The notes under the pieces: model-generated
Database searches by the model: none
The model's input: the letters and a program-made list of their open reading frames with translations, nothing else
What the model was told of the DNA's origin: nothing
Made by a program: the position numbers and the translations under genes
Part shown: piece after piece, positions 30,449-41,738 of the stretch
Numbering within the stretch: the first letter of the stretch is position 1
Layout of the letters: every line of letters starts with the position of its first letter
DNA from: Corticium candelabrum
Taxonomy: Eukaryota; Porifera; Homoscleromorpha; Homosclerophorida; Plakinidae
Reading direction: 5' to 3'
Length of the DNA: 64,000 nt
NCBI RefSeq assembly: GCF_963422355.1
Contig: NC_085102.1
Span: 1,334,876 to 1,398,875 of the forward strand

Positions 30449-31211
30449 TGCATGCGTGCATGTTGTATTTAGATTTGTTAGAAAGTTGCTATATACTATC
30501 TGTGCACAATTTATTAATTAATTTATTGACCTCTGATGCTATTCTCTTGGCTTCATAAATTGCAAGGAATTCATGCATTGCATTCAGATCAAAGATTCCA
30601 AATAGAAATGATGCTCAATAATGCTTGTTCAAAGCCTTTTCGCTAGATTCATTCTCCTTCCTACTCAATGCTCTACTGCATTTTGTACAGGTAGAATGGC
30701 TGGGCATCATGCTTCTGTTGTGTGGATCACTGAACTGATTACTTCCAGTCACGCAAATGATGCTTCCTTTCTCTGGGCTGACATGAGGGAAGATCAGCCT
30801 AGTGCAATCTTGACGGGATAGCTCTCTTACAGATCTACGCAGGTCAAATGTACAACGTGAGGCGCAGCCTAGACAGCTTCTGCTACGTAAGGTTTCCTAG
30901 CGGAAGTGCCTTCGTTAATTACTACTAGCTAACCTCTTCTCCAACGTGAATGAAACAGAAGCAGGGAAGTTTGCAAACATGCTTTCAGCTGAAAAGAGCT
31001 CGAAATTGGACAGACAGGGAATTGCACTGTGACAAGTGCGAGACACCTGCAAACTCACGTGCAGGATAGCGACGGTACGTGTACTAAAAAGTCAGACACG
31101 TGAATCTAGAATTTATCCGGGACCTGAAATAACCGGGCCCAAAAATTAGCCACTTCTTCGGGCGCGCAAGAGGTCCTGGGTACGCGGCTAGAGAAAAGTG
31201 TGATAAACCGG
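30449..31211. other. Spacer between MULE copy 2 and gene B
   Basis: No coding feature supported. The part from about 31212 onward is the 5' block shared with gene A. Confidence 0.4.
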
Positions 31212-31287
31212 ATTTCCAAGTCACGTGACATCTTCTAACGTCCGTTAACCGGATGTAGCTTGTAACGTGGCTTGTAGTCTCTACGAA

Positions 31288-32258
31288 ATGGCGAGCGCAA
31301 GAGGTGTACGAGCTGTCGTTGTCGGAGGAACTGGAGAATGTGGAAGGCATATTCTAGGAGAAATCATCTGCTCTCCTGTGGGTACACGTTTCGTGTGTAG
31401 TAAGTAATAGCTGTACTTGTAGACGTATGTAAGCTAGTGCGCATGCAACGTACTAGGGAGCGCCAACCGCATACGTGCCAAAATCGATTTCTCATCTAGG
31501 CAGACATCCAACTAAAGTCAGTTCACAAATTGGAGAGGACTAGCCTCGTCCCCAGACTCAGGTAAGTCTGGCAGTGTCCGGTTCCAGTATTAGACTTTCA
31601 GCCCCCGTCACGTGAGTCTGGGGACGAGGCTAGAGAGGACATGGTTACTGCGGTTATTTCCTAAAGAAATTGAAGAGTAGAGATGGGCGTTGCTAGTGAA
31701 ATATACGATTCCAGTTTGAAACGTTTAGCCGTGAACTTAGGTTCAAAGGATCAACCAATGCTTCAACTACATAAGCTTGCTAGCTACAGCTGTCTTACTT
31801 ATCGATCCATAGTTCAAAGTAGGTCCCCATCAGCCTTCAAGTAGTGGGCGTTATAGCGGTGACTTTGAAGCTATCTGCCCCCATGGTGTAAATGCAAGAG
31901 GAGGGCAGGGCCATGCGTGTGTCATGCAGAAAGTTACTAATTGGGTCGTAATAAAGAACCAATTACAGTATTCATTAACTGATCCAAACCTCCTCCTTGT
32001 GAGCTTTCAAACGATGTTGGAATCAACCCGCTAGGACGTCCGCTTCAGGAGATACGGGCTTTTCCCACGTCCTCTCCAATTATCGAACAGCTTTTTTTAG
32101 TTGTCGTCATTTGACGAGTTTCCAAAATTTTCATGTCAAAATTTTAGTTTAGGACGTTATGTTGATATCAATAATGGTGTTTAGTGGTATGCCGCCATTT
32201 TGTACAGCCTTCTGGAATTCAAGCATACAGCGCAGTATTCCCACAATGGCATGCAGCC

Positions 32259-32351
<93 letters not shown>

Positions 32352-35300
32352 TACCGCTGAGCCAATGCATACGACGTGCTAGATTTTACAGAGCTAGACA
32401 TCTTCACGGATGCAAGGAAGACACTAGTGATAGCTAATTGGATTAAGGATTAAACGCATACCACCTCTCTTTGTCAAAACAAGGCAGAGTTTCAACCAGA
32501 CTTCCACATATCACATTGCAAAGTTGTCCATTTTTTGCTACTAAAATCATATCTGCCTATTTCAATCTACAGGATTTCCCATTGTCTCCACTGCTCCCTG
32601 GTCACAAACTCATGCCTTTACTTTTGCCGGAATCCTGATATTTAGTACGGAAGCCGGTAGCGGCGGGTTGATATCAGTCGGCCGTTGTCGGCCGCACTGA
32701 TATCAATGGACACAAATATTGTAGCGCGCGTTACCAAACGTAACGCGTTTTAGATAAATTTATTTTTTGTAAAATCAATGCAACGATCTTTAGTTAATAT
32801 TAATGTAGTACAAAATAACGTGCGCTATTCTAGATACAATAGAAACGTTACCGCCTTGTGTTCTCGTTGTATTCTAAATAGACAAACTGTGGATCGTGTG
32901 TGCACGCTTTTTGATCAACAGCTCAGGGGACCTCAGTTTGGGATCGCCGTTTGCTGCACGTCGTGAAAACGGTACTAATCGACTTTCCAGGGAATTGAAT
33001 ACGAGTAGTGGGTTTCAGAAGCCATACTTTTAGCTCGGGAGCGCTGGGAATGTCGCATGGTAGTTTCTTGGTAGCTTTTTGAAACAGAAACCGCTCAAAC
33101 GGTGTTAGGAAAGTATTGAGTGGCTGTGACAACCTGGGAAAAGACAGTTGCTCCTGCCAAAGACTAAGTAGTAGTAGAGTGGGTAGTTGTCAAATATCGG
33201 AACTCTTATAAATCTTTTGGCTTGTGTTAATCCTTATCAGGGGAAGTCGGACGACGTAAAGCTGTTGCAAAATCCACATTGAAAATTATGATAGAATGTG
33301 GGATACGTAGATCACACCCTCGGCAGCCGGTTTGGCTTGTGGTGTCGTTACTGTTGCGTGAGATAACCGAACGTCAGTTGTTCGATACATCGAATTGTGT
33401 TTTGAGGCGATAGTCCACTTTCTTTGTCTTTGTTTTAGTGCCAAAAAACACACGAATGGAAACGGATCTAGAGGGAGGTGGCGTATTCAGGAAACGCGAC
33501 ACACTTTAATAAAAGCAGCTCGAAACGTCCGTGAACAGCTTCATACCAGCGCCAAACGTAGCGAAAGTATTGCTCGCGTACGTTGAGACACTCTCGCAGT
33601 TTCGAAAAGTTTGTGCCTGTTGTGTACGCTACTGTTGCGCAGACGTTCATCGTCAATTGCGGCGTAGAAAACGGCCGCCGATTCCTCTAAAAACGTCTTT
33701 TCTGATGGTAAATATGTATGTAAAGACGACGATTCGGTTTATAGTGTTTGCCTTCATAAAAGTTGTATCCAGAAAGGAAGCCATAGGACACCGGAAATGA
33801 GTAGAATAAACACCATACAAAACGACGTCAGTTGTTAAAGGGACCCTTAGCGTACAGCTAGGTTCGTCGTACACCTGCTCTTTGATCTCCACTCCATGCT
33901 AGGGTTTATACGACATTGGAATGAAGGTCTTGTCTCAGAACATACAATACCGAATCGAGCGCCTCATCACCGATTATATCGTACTCGTGTTGTTCTAAGA
34001 CGTGTTTCAGCATTTCCGATGCCAGAACGCGCTATGCATAGTTGGGTGGCGTACCTCCCATATGCTCCTTGTCGTATAGTTAGCTGTAAGAGGTACGTGA
34101 GCTCTTTGGAGGGCGGATTTACACGCGCACTGCACTGTTAATCGCTACCGCAATGATATCACACTTCTGTCGTACAAATGTAAGAGTTATTTGAGTACCT
34201 TCATGGGTATACATACGGTTACATAAAAATATTGAGGTCTATTAGAGAAATGAAACTTGTAGATATACGATGTTGTGTACATGCAAACCAGACGATTGGT
34301 ACTACATCGGCACTTGCCGCAAACGTCAAGAGGTAATCCAATGTCCTCGTTGTAGGACCATCAACCACCAAGATGAGGAGCGTTGGTATTGCTCTCTTCA
34401 TCCGTTGAAAAAATTAGAATTGGTGGATCTCATACCTGAAATGTGAGTGTGATGCAAAATTTAAAAAAGTGTACGAATGGGAATACGAATGAGTGGGATA
34501 GGGTAGCATCCATGACGTAGAACGCCTGAAAGCGGGCCCAAAGACCTACTACGTCAAAGCATCCAAACACAACATCAAATACTACCTCAGTAAGAATTGG
34601 AACGCTTCCATGTCACCGTGTATTATAAGAGGATGGTCGCGATGAGAATTCGACTGATAGAGACAATATGGTATAGGTTCCACCAAAGAAAACTCATCAA
34701 ATTGGATTTTATTCTGTTACGCAAGTGGAGCATCCAGATCAAGTCCAACGATGTGCACCCACCTCCCAAGAAATTCTAAATAACTACGAGAAAGTATGGA
34801 ACACTATCCAAAGTCAATATCCAAAAGTAGTCTACAGACACCCAACTGTTGAACGTATCGGGATGTCTTTTCAATCCGACCAACGCTCGTCGAACCGTTT
34901 GTATCACCCTCTCGATGCTAAACAAGTCTTGGGACGTCTTTAAATTTTGAGCCACATCTGCAAAACCGTTGCACCTTTGATACCTCGGACAATTTTTAGA
35001 TGATGGAATTCATAAGTCTTCGCAAACTCTTGTATTTTCTTGTTTGTGATCTGTGAGCCATTATGGCCTTTGATTTTTGGATCTCCATATCTTCGGTACT
35101 CAATGACTTGAGAACATGTAGGGTCGTTACGTAGAGCTTCCTTGCACTCTCTCAAAATGTCTGCTGATGTAGGCAATGATTATACTTCTCAGTAGTTTTG
35201 AGCGGTGTTCTTCACAGTGCATCTGCCGTATACAAGGACTGTTTCTTGGAACACGTTCTATTGTGTAAAGTATCTTGCAAGTCGCAGACTGAATTGTAAA

Positions 35301-38300
35301 ATACGAGAGGTAGACTGTCCAACTTTTTCGAAGCAGCAGAAGTATAAGTGGCTTGTGGTTATTGTCTATGTGGAAGGTTTTGCCAAAACAACAATTTGAC
35401 ATTTGTCGCATGCTTACGTTACCGCCAAAACCTCTTTCTCGACTTGCGCTTATCTCGTTTCTGTCGTAGCCATAGCACGTGAGGCATATGCTACTGGCTT
35501 TCATGCTACTCTTGACTGTTGTGGTTGGACTGCCATGGTCCTATTCCATGCGAGGAAGCACCCGCTGACATTTCGACTCTTTGTGCAAGATCGTATAGAC
35601 ATAAGATGGTATGGCAAGCTAGTCTTACTTCGATCTGGGTGAACGCATTTTCTTTGCTTGTGTTCATAGTATCACACGTTTTGCCCTGAGCAATTCTCGT
35701 TAAAGTTGACTCAATTGAGCAAGATGTAGAGAAAACTGGCCTAACTGATTAGATATTCCCATGAACCTTTGTAGTTCTGTAGTTCTGTCGAATTTGTTGA
35801 ACGTTTCGTTTTCTGAATGGCTGCTGTTTGCTGTGGTTTGCCCGTATACCTTCATTCGTGTGCCTTAGGAAGACAACACTACTCCTGTTAAATTCGCACT
35901 TTCATCTTTTCAGTGTAATTATAGTCGACTCCAGTCGCTTGAGGACTTTGATTAGTGTCTTATCGTGTTCGTTCTTGTTTTTCTCAAACACTAACACGTA
36001 ATCCATGTCAAGGGCGTAGCGTAACATGAGCTATACCGAGCTATAGCCCCATCTTTTGTAGGTCATATGAATTGTTGACTATTAACACGTGTGAGGACAA
36101 AAGCTGTATATAATATATACAACACCCTTTTATCAGTCTCGACCTGCCACTGAATCTACCGTATCAGACAATTAGAACGCAACAAGAATGGGCTTGATAC
36201 AGTGTGGAGTTGAATTGAACCAGCAGCCAAGACTATTACTTTGAATAGCAAACAAAGAATCGGCCCACGGTACATCAAGTGATGTAAGCTCATGAGCTCA
36301 CCGTCTTCCATAAAGGGTTGAATAGGCTAGACGAATTTTGCTGACTCTAGTTCGACAAGATACACAGTTTCACAGTTCAGCAACGCTAGATAGGGGAAAC
36401 AAGCAGTCCTATTGATATAATTCAGACACACAGTGCGTCACGTTCTGTTACCCCGAATGGGTTTCTCTACCGCAAAATCTTCACCTTATAAAACTTCCAA
36501 CGCTAGGCAATAAGTAGTCTGTCTTTCTACTCCAAGTGTATCTGTTCAGAGTGTGAATCAGGCTACTTCAGCTTGAACAGCAGTCTCTTACCCTCTAAAA
36601 GCCGTACTCAAGTAATGGCTTCATACGCGTCTCTACGCAGGCAAAGTTCCTCACAAGATGCACGAAATGGTAAGTAGTGAGCTTACTTACAAAGCCTAGG
36701 CAACTGCAGGATGATCTACTTTTCAGAAGCAGACCCGGAAACGTGGACTTTGTGTACAGCGAGATCGGCGAAAGGTGCGTGCTACTCTCGAGATTGCGCA
36801 TGCTCTAGAAGCCCCGCTCCCCCAAATATTGTCTATGCCACGCTACGTCCTTGTGGGGATAAACTTCTTCGAAAAATTGTTTAGTGCTCAGGAATTGGGC
36901 CAAAGGTAGCACTTGTGTGTGTATTAAACACGCGGTTTTAACATGCATGGCTGCTGACCGTACGGTACCGATAATCAACGGCCACGTCAGTAGCCTCTTA
37001 CTATCAAAATACATTCGCTTCAGCGGCTAGGTAGAAAGAGCATAAAAAACTCGCCCGGACAGCCTGCAAAAACGTACGATGCTACGTTGGGGAATATACA
37101 ATAGACAAAATACACGTGTGTTTAGTTGTGATGTGTTGCATATTTTCTCAGGTTTACACTGAAGTGCTATCGTTGGGGAGAAGAACAACTACTATTCCTG
37201 AATATTTCAAAGCTACGGAGTCCGATTTCAAAAAGCTGAAACAAGAAATTGTTGGTAGGAAGAATTAACTTAGTCAATGTGTACAGTCTGAAGTTGTGGC
37301 AGCAATTGTGATACGTAATTAAAGTAAAGACTACATAGATCAGACAATAGACATGGTTGATTTACATATCAATCAATGGTAATAGTTAGCTGAGATGGCG
37401 CCTTGCAAGATGAATTAAGATGTAGTGTACGTGGGGCTACTTGTGCGACGCGATAAAGACGGGACGACGTCATAGTATGTACCTGTGACTGAACCTGCAC
37501 TTTACTGCGAAAGAAAGAAAAATGCCAATCGTAAGAAATCTACAGAACTATTACATACTCTTCTACGTGTATTGCAACGTCTGTTTGCTAGAAAGTAAAT
37601 GGTTGTGTTGTCAGAATGCTGCAAATAGTCTATATTATTAGTGTTTCTGTCGGTTTTCGATATGAGTACGTAGCTGTTTACTTTAGATTTTGATTTGGAG
37701 AAGTTTACGGTAGAGAACTGGAAATCTTACTTTGAGGGCAAGGATGTGCTTTTTGTGGCTCTTGGAACTATCCTTGCCGAAGCTAGACGTCAGCCTGGCA
37801 GGACAATAGTAATCGCATGCACTCGATATCGTTTATATAATGTTGACGTGGCACGATTTGCGTAATACTTTGTAAAGGATACTTTGAGACTCGTCGACTT
37901 TCATTTGGTTGCGCGTTCTGCTGAGATTGCTAAAGCTGCAGGAGTTCGTCACGTGAGCATGTTGTCAGTAGATGGAGCGAATTCAAGTAGCTGGTTTAAC
38001 TATTTGAAAGTCAAGGGCGAGGTGACTCTGTGATTGTTAGTATTTTGAGTGCAACTGACTAATAATAGCTCCGTAGGCTGAAGAAGCGGTCGAGGCTCTC
38101 GGCTTCGAAAGAACATCAATCTGGAGAATAACAGTTGTTTACAAAAGCCAAAACAGCAGTATCGTTGAAAAAATTTCCAGTGAGTAATCGTGGTTGGTTA
38201 AGATTCATCACGTGACATATCTTGTTGCTGCAGGGTTCTTCTTTAAGAGCGTTCGTGTTGAAGACCTAGGAAAGGCTCTAAGGGAAGAGTCGGAGCAGTA

Positions 38301-38526
38301 TGCTTTAAGAAAAGATGATTTCCTCCCAATTTCTCGATATTCAATGAGGGATATTTTCGAGTTTGCGAGGCAGGCAAAAGAAGCCGAGGCTAAGAAGGGA
38401 GACAATGGTGCGACCTTCGAAGGCGACGAGGCTGGTCAGCAACCAGGTTGTGATCGATCAAATAAAGAAAGTGATTCACTTGGTGACGGAACGACAAATG
38501 AAAAATACGACAAAGAAGAAGACTAA
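31288..38526 (+). CDS. HTATIP2: HTATIP2/TIP30-like atypical short-chain dehydrogenase, gene B
   Basis: Proposed CDS join: 31288-31377, 37152-37254, 37687-37808, 37878-38021, 38077-38179, 38234-38526, giving 284 residues with all phases matching gene A. Exon 5 is one codon longer than in A. Exon 1 has the GGTGECG dinucleotide-binding loop, exon 3 DVLFVALGTILAEARRQ, and exon 4 AEIAKAAGVRHVSMLS and SSSWFNYLKVKGE. The Tyr and Lys of the SDR YxxxK pair are both present, so catalysis is plausible. The C-terminal extension is acidic and charged. The 69-nt intron 37809-37877 is conserved. The gene is tail to tail with gene C across a palindrome. Linking exon 1 to exon 2 across 5.8 kb is inferred from shared order with gene A. 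Family role: NADPH-dependent oxidoreductase-like; vertebrate HTATIP2 is linked to nuclear import and growth control. Confidence 0.82.
31532..31640. repeat. Palindromic MITE, gene B copy
   Basis: Inverted ends GAGAGGACTAGCCTCGTCCC and its near complement surround a core shared with 2301-2403. Confidence 0.7.
32260..32350. repeat. (CA)n microsatellite
   Basis: Orthologous to 3792-3858 in the duplicated intron 1 segment; one G interruption. The duplicated block ends near 33031. Confidence 0.97.
33032..34961 (+). other. Intron 1 of gene B with decayed coding remnants
   Basis: No complete gene. At 34282-34443 an open frame CKPDDWYYIGTCRKRQEVIQ continues to CPRCRTINHQDEERWYCSLH and ends LIPEM-stop. 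It has a CxxC...CxxH arrangement like a small zinc ribbon. Nearby, 34530-34620 reads AGPKTYYVKASKHNIKYYLS, and 34725-34943 reads HPDQVQRCAPTSQEILNNYE onward to LGRL-stop. These pieces share a strand but not one frame. They look like remnants of one decayed protein of unknown origin. The 33032-34200 part holds nothing I recognise. Confidence 0.35.
34962..36008 (-). pseudogene. Decayed Ty3-gypsy pol fragment (left arm copy)
   Basis: Inverted homologue of 42848-43885. On the minus strand, a DYVLVFEKNKNEHDK reverse-transcriptase palm segment lies near 36000, an RNase H stretch with FHIDNNHKP near 35370, and an integrase-like block (HNGSQITNKKIQEFAKTYEF) near 35030. Many stops; parts of pol are missing. 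Confidence 0.7.
36009..36853. mobile_element. Non-autonomous DNA element, left arm
   Basis: The termini CAAGGGCGTAGCGTAAC and, inverted, CAAGGACGTAGCGTGGC form a terminal inverted repeat. The equivalent element in the right arm is 41798-42847. No transposase seen; the interior differs between the two. Confidence 0.5.
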
Positions 38527-40100
38527 CTATTGTCTTATTGACTGAATGACTATAGCTACTGAATGTGCATGCATGCATGTTGTGTTGTTTGCTGCTGGTT
38601 TTAGTATGCATTTGTGTCGTGTTGTATTGTGGCTAAACGCGTGCATTAGAGCTAACCTGCATGTTATTGAGCATAATTTTAAGATGCAGGCCGGGTCACG
38701 GTCGGACATGCTTACTGTATCAACTTTGAAAAGGTTGCACGTTTTGCGACACTCACCTACCGCGAGGGCTTAGATGCTGTAATGTGCACGGAAAGAAAAC
38801 CTGACTGAAGTCTCTCTAGATATCTAAATCCTGAATAGAACAATCAAGACGTTGCAGTATGAGGTTGCGATAGACCGTGTCTGGTAAGTAAATTCTTGGC
38901 TTCTAATTGTTCGTCAGGCTAAGGTTGCTACAATTGCAGTTTCGGTTAACTTCGACAAGCACCCTCGCCAGACAGGTCACATTCCCGTATGTTGCATCTG
39001 TTGTAGTCACGTCTTTCTCAGAGTAACCAAGCGCAGTCAGTTCACAGTGAGCACTAAATTTTTTATTGTTTTAACAGCTTACACTGCTGCTGTATACCCG
39101 TCAATCGACACCTAAATGTCCAGTTTTCAGTAGTTTCGAATAGTGACCTTTGCGCATACTAAATTTATGAAGACATCTTACTTGCAAATCGAAAGTGATT
39201 TCTTTTCAGGACACTTGAATTTACGTGCAATTAATTGCTACGACGCAAAAGCTACGTATAAACGCTTCATTTGACCGGCTCAAATGCGCATGTCTGATCG
39301 TGATCTCGAGTATACTGATAAATACATGACCCTTAGATTACAATACCTAATACTAACAATAAGTGTGCTGTTCAAAAGTCTATGTTTTTAAAAAACATAG
39401 ACTTGTGATATATGGGTCATGTATTTGTCATTATACTCGAGATCGACGTGATCACGGTCAGACATGCGCTTTTGAGCCGGTCAGTGAAGTACACATACGT
39501 AGCTTTTGCGTCTTAGCAATTAATTGCAGGTAAAATTCAAGTGTCTTGGCAAGAAAATCACTTTCTATTAGCTAACAAGTAAGATGTGTTCATAGGTCGA
39601 GAATGCGCAAAGGTCAATATTTAAAATTACTGGAAACTAGACATTTAGGTGTCGATTGACGGGTATACAGCAGCAGTATAAGCTTGTATACAATTGTAGC
39701 AATCTTAGCCTGACGAACGACTAAAAAGCCAAGCATTTACTTACCAGACACGGTCTAACGCAACCTCATACTGCAACGTCTTGATTGTTCTATTCAGGAT
39801 TTAGATATCTAGAGAGACTTCAGTCAGGTTTTCTTTCCGTACACATTACAGCATCTAAGCCCTCGCGGTAGGTGAGTGTCGCAAAACGTGCAACCTTTTC
39901 AAAGTTGATACAGTAAGCATGTCCGACCGTGACCCGCCTGCATCTTAAAATTATGCTCAATAACATGCAGGTTAGCTCTAATGCACGCGTTTAGCCACAA
40001 TACAACACGACACAAATGCATACTAAAACCAGCAGCAAACAACACAACATGCATGCATGCACGTTCAGTAGCTATAGTCATTCAGTCAATAAGACAATAG
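38527..40100. other. Intergenic centre of the palindrome between genes B and C
   Basis: Both 3' flanks are copies of each other, so short open frames here come in mirrored pairs. No gene recognised. Confidence 0.6.
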
Positions 40101-41700
40101 TTAGTCTTCTTCTTTGTCGTATTTTTCATTTGTCGTTCCGTCACCAAGTGAATCACTTTCTTTATTTGATCGATCACAACCTGGTTGCTGACCAGCCTCG
40201 TCGCCTTCGAAGGTCGCACCATTGTCTCCCTTCTTAGCCTCGGCTTCTTTTGCCTGCCTCGCAAACTCGAAAATATCCCTCATTGAATATCGAGAAATTG
40301 GGAGGAAATCATCTTTTCTTAAAGCATACTGCTCCGACTCTTCCCTTAGAGCCTTTCCTAGGTCTTCAACACGAACGCTCTTAAAGAAGAACCCTGCAGC
40401 AACAAGATATGTCACGTGATGAATCTTAACCAACCACGATTACTCACTGGAAATTTTTTCAACGATACTGCTGTTTTGGCTTTTGTAAACAACTGTTATT
40501 CTCCAGATTGATGTTCTTTCGAAGCCGAGAGCCTCGACAGCATCTTCAGCCTACGAAACTTTTATTAGTCAGTTGCACTCAAAATACTAACAATCACAGA
40601 GTCACCTCGCCCTTGACTTTCAAATAGTTAAACCAGCTACTTGAATTCGCTCCATCTACTGACAACATGCTCACGTGACGAACTCCTGCAGCTTTAGCAA
40701 TCTCAGCAGAACGCGCAACCAAATGAAAGTCGACGAGTCTCAAAGTATCCTTTACAAAGTATTACGCAAATCTTGCCACGTCAACATTATATAAACGATA
40801 TCGAGTGCATGCGATTACTATTGTCCTGCCAGGCTGACGTCTAGCTTCGGCAAGAATAGTTCCAAGAGCCACAAAAAGCACATCCTTGCCCTCAAAGTAA
40901 GATTTCCAGTTCTCTACCGTAAACTTCTCCAAATCAAAATCTAAAGTAAACAGCTACGTACTCATATCGAAAACCGACAGAAACACTAATAATATAGACT
41001 ATTTGCAGCATTCTGACAACACAACCATTTACTTTCTAGCAAACAGACGTTGCAATACACGTAGAAGAGTATGTAATAGTTCTGTAGATTTCTTACGATT
41101 GGCATTTTTCTTTCTTTCGAAGTAAAGTGCAGGTTCAGTCACAGGTACATACTATGACGTCGTCCCGTCTTTTTCGCGTCGCACAAGTAGCCCCACGTGC
41201 ACTACATCTTAATTCATCTTGCAATGCACCATCTCAGCTAACTATTACCATTGATTGATATGTAAATCAACCATGTCTATTGTCTGATCTATGTAGTCTT
41301 TACTTTAATTACGTATCACAATTGCTGCCACAACTCCAGACTGTACACATTGACTAAGTTAATTCTTCCTACCAACAATTTCTTGTTTCAGCTTTTTGAG
41401 ATCGGACTCCGTAGCTTTGAAATGTTCAGGAATAGTAGTTGTTCTTCTCCCCAACGATAGCACTTCAGTGTAAACCTGAGAAAATATGCAACACATCACA
41501 ACTAAACACACGTGTATTTTGTCTATTGTATATTCCCCAACGTAGCATCGTACGTTTTTGCAGGCTGTCCGGGCGAGTTTTTTATGCTCTTTCTACCTAG
41601 CCGCTGAAGCGAATGTATTTTGATAGTAAGAGGCTACTGACGTGGCCGTTGATTATCGGTACCGTACGGTCAGCAGCCATGCATGTTACAACCGCGTGTT

Positions 41701-41738
<38 letters not shown>

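Noticed and set aside
39376..39404. Rho-independent terminator-like hairpin between genes B and C
   Set aside because: It is the symmetric centre of an inverted duplication in eukaryotic DNA, not a bacterial terminator.
38363..40264. Paired small frames around the palindrome centre as separate genes
   Set aside because: They mirror each other because of the inverted duplication and overlap exon 6 or its flank in other frames.
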